Source of the DNA: VXYL01 sp964348085
GTDB lineage: Bacteria; Pseudomonadota; Gammaproteobacteria; Pseudomonadales; Azotimanducaceae
Reading direction: 5' to 3'
Assembly (NCBI GenBank): GCA_964348085.1
Contig: CAYGBI010000007.1
Coordinates: forward strand, 9,219-73,218
Length of the DNA: 64,000 nucleotides
Positions within the stretch are counted from its first letter, which is position 1, and each line of letters starts with the position of its first letter. The notes beneath the pieces are model-generated. The model did no database searches. It had not been told where the DNA came from and worked only from the letters and a program-made list of their open reading frames with translations. Positions 1-11,089 of the stretch are shown one piece after another. The translations under genes and the position numbers were made by a program.

Positions 1-34
1 ACAAGATCGACGCTGCGAGCCAAACGCGGCTAAC

Positions 35-141
35 GCCACGAAAGCCGTTGCCTCTCGGCACCACCTTTCGCCCCATCCCAAGCCACCCTTGGCATCCCGT
101 CGGACTTCGCGACTACGTCGCAAGTCCGACGGGGTGCCAAG
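35..141. repeat. Dispersed two-hairpin intergenic repeat, copy 1
   Basis: The core at 35-82 begins GCCACGAAAGC and ends CCCAAG. Within it CGAAAG pairs with CTTTCG to form a first hairpin. A second, much longer inverted repeat at 88-141 follows: arms of about 25 bases (CTTGGCATCCCGTCGGACTT and its complement, with one mismatch and one bulge) around a short loop. The same core recurs at 56619 and 61057, both between genes. It lies upstream of metK. It could be a REP/MITE-like element or an RNA hairpin of the metK leader; nothing in it codes for a transposase. Confidence 0.7.
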
Positions 142-302
142 TGAACTGTAACGAGAGGAGTAAATCGGATGGCGGACGACACGCTCCCGCGAGACTGAAC
201 CGGGTTTGGCGATAGTCGGGTCGCTGCGCCCCTCTCCACGCACGAAATCTCAGGTGTTGCGCCACCGCGGGTGTGATCCGCCGGTCTGCACGGCGAGACT
301 CC

Positions 303-308
303 TATACA
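303..308 (+). promoter_or_regulatory. Possible -10 box for metK
   Basis: TATACA lies about 38 bases before the metK start codon and fits a sigma70 -10 hexamer. No convincing -35 hexamer is visible at the right distance. Apart from this and the repeat at 35-141, I see nothing else in 1-345. No SAM riboswitch fold was recognised. Confidence 0.25.
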
Positions 309-345
309 ATGCGCGGCTTGCCTCGCGCACCCGGTTTGCATCGCC

Positions 346-1509
346 ATGAGAGATTATTCAGTTTTCACCTCGGAATCCGTGTCGGAGGGCCATCCGGACA
401 AGATGGCCGATCAGATCTCCGACGCCGTTCTAGACGCCATGTTGGGCCAAGACCCGGAGTCCCGCGTCGCTTGCGAGACGTTGCTTAAAGACGGCCTCGT
501 CGTAGTCGCCGGGGAGTTCCGATCCCAAGCGGAGGTGGTTGTCGAGGAACTCGTTCGGCAGGTGATCGACGACATCGGCTATGGCGACCCGGCGAGTGGC
601 TACGATTTGGCGTCGGTCAAGGTGGTCAACGCCTTGGGGAAGCAGTCGCCGGAGATCGCGCACGGCGTGGACGAAACCGAGCACCATGAACAAGGCGCCG
701 GCGATCAAGGGCTGATGTTCGGCTACGCCACCGACGAAACCGACGTGTTGATGCCGGCGCCCATCACCTACGCCCACCGCCTGATGCAACGTCACGCCGA
801 AGTCCGCCGCTCCGGCCTCGCCTTCCTCCGCCCCGACGCGAAAAGCCAACTCTCCTTCCACTACGACGCCGATGGCTTGCCGGTTGCCGTCGACGCCATC
901 GTGTTGTCCACGCAGCACTCGCCGGCGGTCGACAACGCGACGCTAAAGGAAGCCGTGCAGGACGAAATCATCAAGCCTGTCATTCCGGGCAATTGGCTGA
1001 CGGCGCGAACCAAGACCTTCATCAATCCCGCCGGGCGCTTCGAGATCGGTGGTCCGGTCGCCGATTGCGGACTGACCGGACGGAAGATCATCGTCGATAC
1101 CTATGGCGGCATGGCGCGCCACGGCGGCGGCGCGTTTTCCGGCAAGGACCCATCCAAGGTGGATCGTTCGGCGGCTTACGCGGGCCGCTACGTCGCCAAG
1201 AACATCGTCGCCGCCGGCCTCGCCCAGCGGTGCGAAATACAGGTGAGTTACGCCATCGGCGAGGCGGAACCCACGTCCATCAGCGTCAACACCTTCGACA
1301 CGGGTGTTGTCGCCGACGAGAGAATCGTTCAACTCATCCGTGAGCACTTCGATTTGAAGCCGCGCGGCTTGATCGACATGCTCGACCTCAAACGGCCGAT
1401 TTATCGGCGCACTGCCGCCTATGGGCATTTTGGCCGCGAGGAGGATGCCTTCACATGGGAGCGGACGGACAGGGCCGAGGAGCTTCGCGCCGCAGTGAAC
1501 GGCGGCTGA
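346..1509 (+). CDS. metK: S-adenosylmethionine synthetase
   Basis: This cytoplasmic enzyme makes S-adenosylmethionine from methionine and ATP. The 387-residue length matches the family. The amino end carries the HPDK signature (SEGHPDKMADQISDAVLD), then GAGDQGLMFGYATDET in the central domain, and the phosphate-binding stretch GGGAFSGKDPSKVDRSAAY near the carboxyl end. The ATG at 346 starts a typical family amino end; the Shine-Dalgarno is weak. metF follows after 38 bases, so the pair joins SAM synthesis with methyl-folate supply. Identification is secure. Confidence 0.97.
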   Translation: MRDYSVFTSESVSEGHPDKMADQISDAVLDAMLGQDPESRVACETLLKDGLVVVAGEFRSQAEVVVEELVRQVIDDIGYGDPASGYDLASVKVVNALGKQSPEIAHGVDETEHHEQGAGDQGLMFGYATDETDVLMPAPITYAHRLMQRHAEVRRSGLAFLRPDAKSQLSFHYDADGLPVAVDAIVLSTQHSPAVDNATLKEAVQDEIIKPVIPGNWLTARTKTFINPAGRFEIGGPVADCGLTGRKIIVDTYGGMARHGGGAFSGKDPSKVDRSAAYAGRYVAKNIVAAGLAQRCEIQVSYAIGEAEPTSISVNTFDTGVVADERIVQLIREHFDLKPRGLIDMLDLKRPIYRRTAAYGHFGREEDAFTWERTDRAEELRAAVNGG

Positions 1510-1547
1510 ACCGCTCGCCGGCGCGCAAGCGTTCGCCGGCGACCGTC

Positions 1548-2408
1548 ATGCCGCGACTCAGCTTCGAGTTCTATCCGCCGACGTCGGATCGCGGCAGAAC
1601 GAACTTGGTGCGCACCGCCGAGCGGCTCGGCGTACTAGGACCGGCGTTCTATTCGGTGACGTACGGCGCCGGTGGTTCCACCCGGGATCGCACCTTCGCC
1701 GCGGTGGAGCGCCTGCGCACCGCCGGCCTGCCGACCACGCCGCACCTCTCCTGGGGTGACGACGACGAGCAGCGCATTCTGGCCCTGATCGACGCCTACC
1801 AGAAGCTCGGCGTTCGCCGTCTCGTGACGTTGCGTGGCGATGTTCCGTCCGGCACCGGCGCTGGCTCCGCGCTTCACCACGCCGAGGAATTGGTGCGCTT
1901 CATTCGCGAGCGGGTAGCGGCGCCGTTCGAGTTGTTCGTCGCGGCCTATCCCGAGGTGCATCCGGACGCGGCGACCGCGGACGCGGACATCGAGTTCCTC
2001 AAACGCAAAGTGGATGCCGGTGCCAACGGCTGCATTACGCAGTACTTCTACAACGCGGACGCCTACTTCTATTTTCGCGACCGCTGCGTGGCGGCCGGCA
2101 TTGGGGTGCCCATCGTGCCAGGCGTCATGCCGATTACCAACTACGCCAAATTGGCGCGGTTTTCGGACAAGGCCGGGGCCGAAATACCGCGCTGGATCCG
2201 CAAGCGGCTCGAGGGCTTCGACGATGCTAGCGAAACCCTCGTGGCGTTCGGCACGGACGTGGTAAGCGCACTGTGCGAGAGGCTCCTACACGGCGGTGTG
2301 CCGGGGATGCACTTCTATACGCTGAACCGGGCGGCGCCGACCCTCGCCATCGCCCGCAACTTGGGGTTGGCGCAGCGACCAGACCGTGCCTCTTCGCCGC
2401 ACGGATGA
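1548..2408 (+). CDS. metF: Methylenetetrahydrofolate reductase
   Basis: This FAD enzyme reduces 5,10-methylene-THF to 5-methyl-THF, the methyl donor for methionine synthesis. At 286 residues it is close to the E. coli enzyme. Family segments are visible in order: LSFEFYPPTSDRG, YGAGGSTRDRT, VTLRGDVP, AAYPEVHPDA, a CITQYFYN strand and VPGVMPITNY. The frame stays open upstream to 1455 inside metK, but homology starts at the ATG at 1548, so that start is used. It converges on holA with a 10-base gap and ends the metK-metF unit. Confidence 0.95.
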   Translation: MPRLSFEFYPPTSDRGRTNLVRTAERLGVLGPAFYSVTYGAGGSTRDRTFAAVERLRTAGLPTTPHLSWGDDDEQRILALIDAYQKLGVRRLVTLRGDVPSGTGAGSALHHAEELVRFIRERVAAPFELFVAAYPEVHPDAATADADIEFLKRKVDAGANGCITQYFYNADAYFYFRDRCVAAGIGVPIVPGVMPITNYAKLARFSDKAGAEIPRWIRKRLEGFDDASETLVAFGTDVVSALCERLLHGGVPGMHFYTLNRAAPTLAIARNLGLAQRPDRASSPHG

Positions 2409-2418
2409 GGGTTGCCCC

Positions 2419-3435
2419 TCAATTGCGCAGCAAGGGGGCCTCTTGGGCCAAGCTCGGCGGCAGTGCGCCGGCGATGGCGAGCAGGATGCGTTCCAAGGAT
2501 AGCCAAGCGTCGCCGCGCAACATGCCCTTCGCTTGCAGGTCCAGTAGCGCGCACTCCTTGCAGAGCGCATCGACGCGCTCGGCGCCCAGCCGCCGCACGG
2601 CTGCGGTCAGCGCCTGCTGACGACTGCGGGCGAGGCGCGGTTTGTTGCCGTTGGCGAGTTGCCGGGCGCGCTCGAGCTGACTCGCCAACGCACCCATAAT
2701 CATGAACACCGCTACGCCCTGCATGCGTAGCGCGGCGAGCATTTTGCGCAGCCGAGCGCTGCGCCCGGCAAACGCCGCGTCGATCAGTTCGAAGGTGTCG
2801 AAATGGCTGGAGTCGCCGACCGCCGAGGCGATGTCCGCCGCGCTCACCCGACCCTCGCCGTGTTGCAGTTTCAGTTTCTCGATTTCCTGTCGGGCGGCGA
2901 GCAGATTGCCTTCGACCCGCTCGGCGAGCGCGTCGATCGCCTCGGGCGCCAAGATCAACCCCGCCGCTCGACAGCGCGCATCCAGCCAGCGCGGTAGTTC
3001 GCGGGCGCTGACCGGGCGGATCGGCACCACGATGCCGTTGGCGTCGAGCGCCTTGTACCAAGCGTTGTTGCGTTGCCGCCAGTCCAAGCCGACCGCGCGG
3101 CACAGCAGCAAGGTTTCCGGTAGGGGTGCCGGCAGATAGCGGCGCAAGGCGTCCGAGCCGGCGCGGTCCAAGCCCCGGGCCGGGATGCGCACATCGAGTA
3201 GCCGCTTGGCGGCGAACAGGGACAGGTTGGCGGCGTCGGCGAATAGGTCCTGCCAAGGCGCCCGGGGAAGCGCCTCGAAAAGCGTGCGTTCGTCGAAGCC
3301 GTCGCGCTTGGCGGCGTGAAGTATCTGGTCACAGGCCTCATCGACCAAGAGTTGCTCGTCGCCGGTGACAAAGAAGGCCGTCGGCAGGGCGCCGGCGGAC
3401 AAGTGTCGATCAAGCTGATTGACTCCGACTTGCAC
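2419..3435 (-). CDS. holA: DNA polymerase III delta subunit
   Basis: The delta subunit of the clamp loader opens the beta sliding clamp during replication. The 338-residue protein has the AAA-like amino domain with VTGDEQLLVDEACDQI and the segment AKRLLDVRIP, with a helical collar domain behind. As usual for delta, it has no intact Walker A. It is the last gene of leuS-lptE-holA, two bases after lptE, a conserved gammaproteobacterial order. nadD, which often follows, is absent; metF lies opposite instead. Confidence 0.93.
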   Translation of the reverse strand: MQVGVNQLDRHLSAGALPTAFFVTGDEQLLVDEACDQILHAAKRDGFDERTLFEALPRAPWQDLFADAANLSLFAAKRLLDVRIPARGLDRAGSDALRRYLPAPLPETLLLCRAVGLDWRQRNNAWYKALDANGIVVPIRPVSARELPRWLDARCRAAGLILAPEAIDALAERVEGNLLAARQEIEKLKLQHGEGRVSAADIASAVGDSSHFDTFELIDAAFAGRSARLRKMLAALRMQGVAVFMIMGALASQLERARQLANGNKPRLARSRQQALTAAVRRLGAERVDALCKECALLDLQAKGMLRGDAWLSLERILLAIAGALPPSLAQEAPLLRN

Positions 3436-3437
3436 GG

Positions 3438-3937
3438 CTACTTCGAGAGCGCCCCCAAGGTGCGCATCATGCGGCCCACCAAGTCGTTGCGCAGTTCGGC
3501 CATCAAGAGGGCTTGCTCCTCGCTGCTGCCGATCACGTTGTCGCGGTCCAGCCGCGCCGAGCGCTCGCCGCGCAACTCTCTCGCCTCGGCCAGTGCTTCG
3601 CCATCGGCGGTGACGACGCCGAATGTCACCTGCAACGAGAGCTCGTACACGGCAGCGAGCGCCGTGGCGGTGACGGCGACGCTGCGCCGGTCGTCGCTTT
3701 GTCGCGCGAGGGTCAGCACTAAGTCGGCGTCCCGTTCGACGACGCGCACGCCAACCGACGCGAGCGCCTGCGCGAGATCGCGGTCCAAGTCGACGCTCGC
3801 ATCCGCGTCAATGGCGACGCTTTCGAAAGACGCGGCCAAATCCCAAGTACGCAAATGAAAGCCGCAGCCGCAGAGCACTAGGGCCACGACCACGCAGAGC
3901 GGGTGCGACGCGTGGCGACGGACCACGCGCAGGGGCG

Positions 3938-3941
<4 letters not shown>
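3438..3941 (-). CDS. lptE: LPS assembly lipoprotein LptE
   Basis: LptE is the outer-membrane lipoprotein that plugs LptD for lipopolysaccharide export. The 167-residue protein has a hydrophobic signal (VVVALVL) and a lipobox LCGC with lipidated Cys26, followed by GFHLR, which is typical of LptE. The start at 3941 is chosen because its ATG overlaps the leuS stop by four bases (ATGA) and gives a proper lipoprotein signal; the same frame stays open further upstream within leuS. Position between leuS and holA supports the call. Confidence 0.9.
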
Positions 3942-6367
<2,426 letters not shown>

Positions 6368-6596
6368 GGCTATTGCCGCAGATGGTTCCAATGCAGTGGT
6401 GGAAGATTCGCCGAATTCGGCAGGCCGACGACTCGGACGGACAAGCGGAGTCGCGGACGCCATCTTAATCGAAGTGGTAGCGAAAGTCGCGCCGCTGCTT
6501 GGGAGCTCTTAGTGTCTCGGCTGCGAGCCGCACCGTCCGTTTCAACTACCTTTTATATATATTGCGTCATGAATATGTACTAAACAGGATAGCCGT

Positions 6597-6917
6597 ATGG
6601 CCGCCTACCATACTCTGCCCCGCACCATGTGTTTGGCGATCCGATCAGCCCGGAGAGACCGGGGGTGGAGCCAGTCGGCAACCGCGGCCGCCGTGGGACT
6701 GACGCAAAAACACCTCTCCGACATCGAGACCGGAAAAGTCAGTCCGCGAGTGGACACGCTTCTCAACGTAGTTCGGGCGCTCGACCTCGATCTTGTCCTT
6801 GTCCCGCGCAGTCTGACGCCAACGATTGACGCTCTGGTCCACGATCTGGCGAATCCAGACGCCGAGAGCGCGCTGCTGGCGCCGATGTTCGCATCGGAGA
6901 CGGACGCCAATGGCTGA
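6597..6917 (+). CDS. hipB: HipB-like antitoxin, XRE family
   Basis: This 106-residue DNA-binding antitoxin has a helix-turn-helix (SQSATAAAVGLTQKHLSDIE) followed by a short tail. It should bind its own promoter and neutralise HipA. It overlaps the downstream kinase gene by eight bases, the usual hipBA arrangement. Upstream, 6541-6596 is unusually AT-rich (TTTTATATATATT) and presumably holds the promoter and operator; I could not define a clear operator palindrome. The pair marks the beginning of an accessory patch. Confidence 0.85.
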   Translation: MAAYHTLPRTMCLAIRSARRDRGWSQSATAAAVGLTQKHLSDIETGKVSPRVDTLLNVVRALDLDLVLVPRSLTPTIDALVHDLANPDAESALLAPMFASETDANG

Positions 6918-8217
6918 TCGCCACCTGGGGAAAACGGTGGAGTCCTTGGAGGTGCGGCTCGGCGACGTTCCGGTTGGGCAAATCGTGCGGGCGGCGGGCG
7001 GCTACAACGCTTTCCTGTTCGGCCAAGCCTACGCCGAAATGCAGCGACGTCCGACGTTGAGCCTCTCCTTCCAGTCGTCTTCCGGCGCATTGTGGGCGCC
7101 TACCCGTGGATACCCGGGGCGCCTGCCGCCATTCTTCGCCAACCTGCTCCCCGAAGGCGAATTGAGAGGTCTGTTGGCGAGGCGGGCCGGGGTGAATCCC
7201 CGGGATGAGTTTGCTCTGCTCGGGGCTCTCGGGGCGGACCTGCCGGGGGCGGTGGAAGTGCTGCCGGCGTCTGGTCCCGAAGCTGGGCGCTTCTCCGCCA
7301 GCCGTACTGAAATGACCGAGTCGGTGGCGAGCCCCTTGCGATTCTCGTTGGCGGGCGTCCAGCTCAAGTTGTCCGCCATTCTCCGTGCCGACGGCAGGCT
7401 GACAATCCCGGCGACGGGTGTCGGTGGGGAGTGGATTGTGAAGTTGCCGGCTTTGCGCATGACAGCGGTACCGGAAAACGAGTTCGTGATGCTGACTTTG
7501 GCGGAAAGGGTTGGTATTCCCGTTCCTCCCGTCCAACTCATTTCCTTGGAGGACATCTACGGGCTGCCTGGTGAGATGCGCGAATGGACCGGACAGGCCT
7601 TGGCGACGCGGCGTTTTGACCGCCCCGAGCCCGCCCGGCGTCTACACATGGAGGATTTTGCACAGGTGTTCGGGCAATTCCCGGAGAGTAAGTACGAGAA
7701 CCGCAGCTACGCCAACATCGCAGCCGTGCTTACGGCTAGGGCCGGGCAGGAAGCTGTGGCGGATTTCGTGCGCCGGGTAATGTTCTCGGCGCTGATCGGC
7801 AACGGCGACATGCACCTGAAGAACTGGTCCGTGGTCTACGAGGACTCGATTCGGCCCACTTTGAGTCCCGCCTACGATTTCGTATCGACGATCCCCTATA
7901 TCGCTGACGACGATCTCGCGTTGGGGTTTGGTAGGAGCAAGCGTCTCGCCGGCTTCGATAGGCGTCGAATCGAGCGATTCGCGCAGGCGGCGCGGCTTTC
8001 GTTCGGGTCGGTATTGACCGAGTGTCGCGAAACCGCGGAAAGAACCAAGGAGGCTTGGCGGGAGCATGAACCCAGAGGATTGATCCCCCAGTCGATGGAT
8101 GAACGGGTCACATTGATGATCGAGGTCGTTGCGCAAGGCACACTGGGAGGCAGTTCGCCACTTAAGCGTCGGGCGGCGCGAAAACGTCGAACGGCGCCGC
8201 GCAAACCGGCGATGTAG
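6910..8217 (+). CDS. hipA: HipA-like serine/threonine kinase toxin
   Basis: HipA-type toxins phosphorylate aminoacyl-tRNA synthetases and cause growth arrest. The 435-residue protein has the amino-terminal HipA domain (residues 10-120, with FANLLPEGELR), the loop motif SLAGVQLKLSA (146-156), the catalytic GNGDMHLKN with Asp300 and Asn305, and the metal-binding PAYDF Asp323. All key residues are present, so it should be active. The ATG at 6910 lies inside the hipB end and begins the homology. The target cannot be read from the sequence. Confidence 0.9.
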   Translation: MADRHLGKTVESLEVRLGDVPVGQIVRAAGGYNAFLFGQAYAEMQRRPTLSLSFQSSSGALWAPTRGYPGRLPPFFANLLPEGELRGLLARRAGVNPRDEFALLGALGADLPGAVEVLPASGPEAGRFSASRTEMTESVASPLRFSLAGVQLKLSAILRADGRLTIPATGVGGEWIVKLPALRMTAVPENEFVMLTLAERVGIPVPPVQLISLEDIYGLPGEMREWTGQALATRRFDRPEPARRLHMEDFAQVFGQFPESKYENRSYANIAAVLTARAGQEAVADFVRRVMFSALIGNGDMHLKNWSVVYEDSIRPTLSPAYDFVSTIPYIADDDLALGFGRSKRLAGFDRRRIERFAQAARLSFGSVLTECRETAERTKEAWREHEPRGLIPQSMDERVTLMIEVVAQGTLGGSSPLKRRAARKRRTAPRKPAM

Positions 8218-8426
8218 CTCCGGCGGTGGTGCTTATCGCCATGGGAAAATGGCCTCGCGCTGACGACGGACGGACATGGAGTTCAACCAGTTAAGTGGAC
8301 AGGATCCTAGCGTTGCCATGCGCCAAGAGGATGGCGAATTTCCTACCCGGTTGTAAGCCTTGGGCCGTAGTCTGCGAACGACGACTTCGGCCACAATTTC
8401 CGAACTCAACCGGACAGGAGCGGATC

Positions 8427-8993
8427 ATGAACTGGCCGCGCTGGATGCTGCCGTCGGCGACGCCCCGCCCTTCGAACCACGTGTCGGTTTGGAGTGTCGC
8501 GGCGCGCGACGCACGCATGTTCTTCGGACTCGCCGGCGCGCTGTGGCTTGCCGCTCTCGTCCAAATCGTCTACAACACCGCCAAGGCGTGGCCGTCGGCC
8601 GCGCCGTGGCCGGACGCCGCCTTGGCGGTGCTTGCGGACTTGGGCACGGTGGGCGTGGGAGCGGCGATCGTCTCGATGCTGCTCGCGCGCGCCGTCAACA
8701 TGGTAGGAGGAATACTGTTGTCGCTGTATCAAGCAATGGTGAACCGCTTCGTGATCCCGGTGATCGAGGAGCACGAAGCCCGGGGCCGAGAGAAAGGTCT
8801 TGCGAAGGGCCGCGAGGAGGGTCTTGCGGAAGGTCGTGTGAAGGGTCGCGCGGAAGGTATCGACGAAGGCCGCGCGGAAGGTATCGAGGCAGGCCGATAC
8901 AAGGCCATGGCCGAGTGGATGGCGTGGAACCAGCGCCGCCTCGCCGCGGAGCGGGCCGGCCAAGCGTTCGACGAGCCGCCGCCAAGCAACTAG
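8427..8993 (+). CDS. Small membrane protein with charged EGR repeat tail
   Basis: This 188-residue protein has no recognised function. It has two hydrophobic segments (about residues 33-55 and 70-110). A charged tail of repeated G-R-x-x-G units (GREKGLAKGREEGLAEGR and following) ends in EWMAWNQRRLAAERAGQ. Similar EGR tails occur on Rpn- and Uma2-type proteins. The ATG at 8427 is preceded by AGGAG with 6 bases spacing. The frame is open further upstream, but that stretch has no support. A truncated second copy lies 140 bases downstream. Confidence 0.6.
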   Translation: MNWPRWMLPSATPRPSNHVSVWSVAARDARMFFGLAGALWLAALVQIVYNTAKAWPSAAPWPDAALAVLADLGTVGVGAAIVSMLLARAVNMVGGILLSLYQAMVNRFVIPVIEEHEARGREKGLAKGREEGLAEGRVKGRAEGIDEGRAEGIEAGRYKAMAEWMAWNQRRLAAERAGQAFDEPPPSN

Positions 8994-9007
8994 CCGGCGC
9001 CGACCGA
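8625..9007 (+). repeat. Imperfect direct repeat, unit 1
   Basis: This covers the carboxyl-terminal two thirds of the membrane-protein gene plus a few bases of flank, starting at GGCGGTGCTT. It is repeated with few substitutions at 9135-9480. Unit 1 holds more copies of the short EGR coding repeat than unit 2. Confidence 0.8.
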
Positions 9008-9093
9008 GCTCTCGGCGGGCGTGCCGCAGGGGGGCTGTGGCAAGGGCGTAGCCCGCCGGGAATGGCGTGCCCCATCGCCAGTGGCGCAACGCC

Positions 9094-9112
9094 GCCACAG
9101 GTTCGCTGTGGC
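9094..9112. terminator. Perfect 7-bp hairpin after the membrane-protein gene
   Basis: GCCACAG and CTGTGGC flank the loop GTTCG. It sits 100 bases after the stop at 8993, between the two repeat units. There is no T-run, so its role as a terminator is only a guess. It could equally be the remnant of a small inserted element between the duplicated segments. Confidence 0.3.
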
Positions 9113-9134
9113 ACGCTGAAACACACGACATTAA

Positions 9135-9480
9135 GGCGGTGCTTCGGATTTGGGCACGGTGGGCGTGGGAGCGGCGATCGTCTCGATGCTGCTCGTTCGC
9201 GCCGTCAACATGATGGGAGGAATACTGTTGTCGCTGTATCAAGCAATGGTGAACCGTTTCGTGCTCCCGGTGATCGAGGAGCATGAAGCCCGGGGCCGAG
9301 AGAAAGGCCGTGCGGAAGGCCGCGCGGAGGGTATCGAGGAAGGTCGCGCGGAGGGTATCGAGGCAGGCCGATACAAGGTCATGGTCGAGTGGATGGCGTG
9401 GAACCAGCGCCGCCTCGCCGCGGAGCGGGCCGGCCAGGCGTTCGACGAGCCGCCGCCGAGCAATTAGCCGGCGTCGACTG
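9135..9480 (+). repeat. Imperfect direct repeat, unit 2
   Basis: Second copy of 8625-9007. It differs by point changes, a one-base deletion near the start, and a shorter EGR-coding tract. Homology ends at AGCCGGCGTCGA, just after the stop codon. Confidence 0.8.
9150..9467 (+). pseudogene. Truncated copy of the membrane-protein gene
   Basis: This open stretch encodes about 105 residues almost identical to the second half of the 8427-8993 product, including the second hydrophobic segment and the EGR tail. It lacks the first membrane segment. Only a TTG without a clear ribosome site is available as start, so it is most likely a pseudogene left by partial duplication. Translation from TTG cannot be excluded. 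Confidence 0.6.
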
Positions 9481-9627
9481 ATCGCGTAGCCCGCGGCACC
9501 CGCGTCGGGCGTCCGTCCAGTCGTCCGTGTCGCGCCGTGCTGGGCGGGCGCCTGACCGTTCTCGGTGCGACGCGAGCTTCCACTACGGGCTTACGCTTGA
9601 GGAGCGGGCCGTCACACTCCGCGGTTT

Positions 9628-10380
9628 CTAACCCGTGTGCTGCCAACGATCCGCATCGAATCGCTGTCCGTTCACGCCCTTGGAATCCGGCCCCATCAGG
9701 TACAAGTACAGCGTCATATGCGCTTCGGGCGTCGGCAAGGTGGCGGGGTCTTCGCTCGGGTAGGCCAAGGCGCGCATGGTGGTGCGCGTGGCGCCCGGGT
9801 TGAGCGAGTTGACGCGGATTCGCCCAGCCTCGGCCACTTCGTCGGCCAGCGTTTCCACCAGCCCCTCGACTGCGAACTTGGAGACGGCGTAAGCGCCCCA
9901 GTAAGCGCGTCCCCGCCGGCCGACGCCGGAGGAGGTGAAGATGATCGATGCGTCCGTCGACTCGTCGAGCAGTGGCAGCATCGCCTTGGTGAGCGTGAAC
10001 TCGGCCGTTACGTTTACTTGCAGGACATCGCGCCACTCGTGCGTCGGATAGTGGACGAGAGGAACTCGCGGCCCCAAGAGTCCGGCGTTGTGCAGCAAGC
10101 CGTCTAGTCGCCCGTACTCGTCGCGGATCGCTTCTGCAAGGGATATGGCTTCCTCTTCGCCCAAGTGTCGAAGATCGGCGGGCACTACCACCGGGCGCGT
10201 GTCGGTGCGCGCTTCGATGGCGTCGAATACGGCCTCCAGCTTGCTTCGCGTACGCCCCAGCAAAACCACGTCGGCGCCATATTCGGCATAGGCGAGAGCG
10301 GCGGCGCGGCCGATGCCGTCGCCGGCGCCGGTGACCAGCACCACGCGTCCGGCGAGCAGATCCGGCCGCGGTTCATACAT
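9628..10380 (-). CDS. yciK: YciK-like short-chain dehydrogenase
   Basis: This is a 250-residue NAD(P)-dependent SDR oxidoreductase. It has the glycine-rich cofactor motif TGAGDGIG, the NAG motif (LLHNAGLLG), catalytic Ser in IIFTSSGVGRRGR, and YAVSK with catalytic Tyr and Lys. The carboxyl end PDSKGVNGQRFDADRW fits the YciK subgroup. It overlaps the end of ubiG by eight bases and ends a mtaD-ubiG-yciK operon. In Pseudomonas the phosphatase gene mupP lies between ubiG and yciK; here it is missing. The physiological substrate is unknown. Confidence 0.85.
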   Translation of the reverse strand: MYEPRPDLLAGRVVLVTGAGDGIGRAAALAYAEYGADVVLLGRTRSKLEAVFDAIEARTDTRPVVVPADLRHLGEEEAISLAEAIRDEYGRLDGLLHNAGLLGPRVPLVHYPTHEWRDVLQVNVTAEFTLTKAMLPLLDESTDASIIFTSSGVGRRGRAYWGAYAVSKFAVEGLVETLADEVAEAGRIRVNSLNPGATRTTMRALAYPSEDPATLPTPEAHMTLYLYLMGPDSKGVNGQRFDADRWQHTG

Positions 10381-11089
10381 GGGGCTTCTTCGCGTGCAGC
10401 ATGTAGTTGACGCTCACGTCGCGACCGAACGCGCAGCGGCGGGTGAAGGGGTTGTAGCGCACGCCGGCGATATCCACTACGACCAGCCCGGCGTCCCGGC
10501 AGGCGCGAGCCAGTTCCGCCGGCCGGATCAGTTTCTCGTAGTGATGGGTGCCCTTGGGCAGTAGCTTGAGCACGTACTCGGCACCGACGATGGCCAACGC
10601 GAAAGCCCGCGCGGTGCGGTTGATGGTGGCGAGAAAGACATCGCCTCCGGGGGCGGCGAGTCCGGCCAAGGCTTGCACGGCGGAGGCGAAATCCGGAACG
10701 TGTTCCAAGGTCTCGAGGCAGGTTACGACGTCGAACTCCCCGGGTTCGCTCGCCAGATAGTCCTCGGCCGTCCCGGCGACGTAAGTGACTTGGTCGGCGA
10801 CACCGGCTACGGCGGCGTGCCGCTTGGCGACGGCGAGGGGGGCTTGCGCGGCGTCGATGCCCGTCACTTCGGCGCCTAGAGCGGCGAGCGCTTCGGTGAG
10901 CAAGCCGCCGCCGCAGCCAACGTCAACGACCGAGTGTCCGTCGAGCTCGGCGCGGGCGCGGATGTAATCGACGCGCGGGCCGTTGATGTCGTGCAGCGGT
11001 TTGAACTCGCCGTCCGGATCCCACCAACGCTGCGCCAAGGCATCGAACTTGGCGAGCTCCCCGTCGTCGGCGTTGGCCATCCCGCTCAT
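10373..11089 (-). CDS. ubiG: Ubiquinone O-methyltransferase
   Basis: UbiG performs both O-methylations in ubiquinone synthesis, using SAM. The 238-residue protein begins MSGMANADDGELAKFDALA, shows RWWDPDGEFKPLHDIN, then SAM-binding motif I VVDVGCGGGLLTEALA, and the family ending with PFTRRCAFGRDVSVNYM. The start at 11089 overlaps the mtaD stop as ATGA. Its presence shows an aerobic ubiquinone-based respiratory chain. Confidence 0.95.
   Translation of the reverse strand: MSGMANADDGELAKFDALAQRWWDPDGEFKPLHDINGPRVDYIRARAELDGHSVVDVGCGGGLLTEALAALGAEVTGIDAAQAPLAVAKRHAAVAGVADQVTYVAGTAEDYLASEPGEFDVVTCLETLEHVPDFASAVQALAGLAAPGGDVFLATINRTARAFALAIVGAEYVLKLLPKGTHHYEKLIRPAELARACRDAGLVVVDIAGVRYNPFTRRCAFGRDVSVNYMLHAKKPHV

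Noticed and set aside
1..345. SAM riboswitch upstream of metK
   Set aside because: The strong hairpins here belong to the dispersed repeat found elsewhere next to unrelated genes. No SAM-I, II or IV core sequence was recognised.
8360..9286. Long Arg-rich frame overlapping the membrane-protein gene and its copy
   Set aside because: It is a shadow frame of GC-rich repeats. The frame with two helices, a ribosome site and a repeated end is the better gene.
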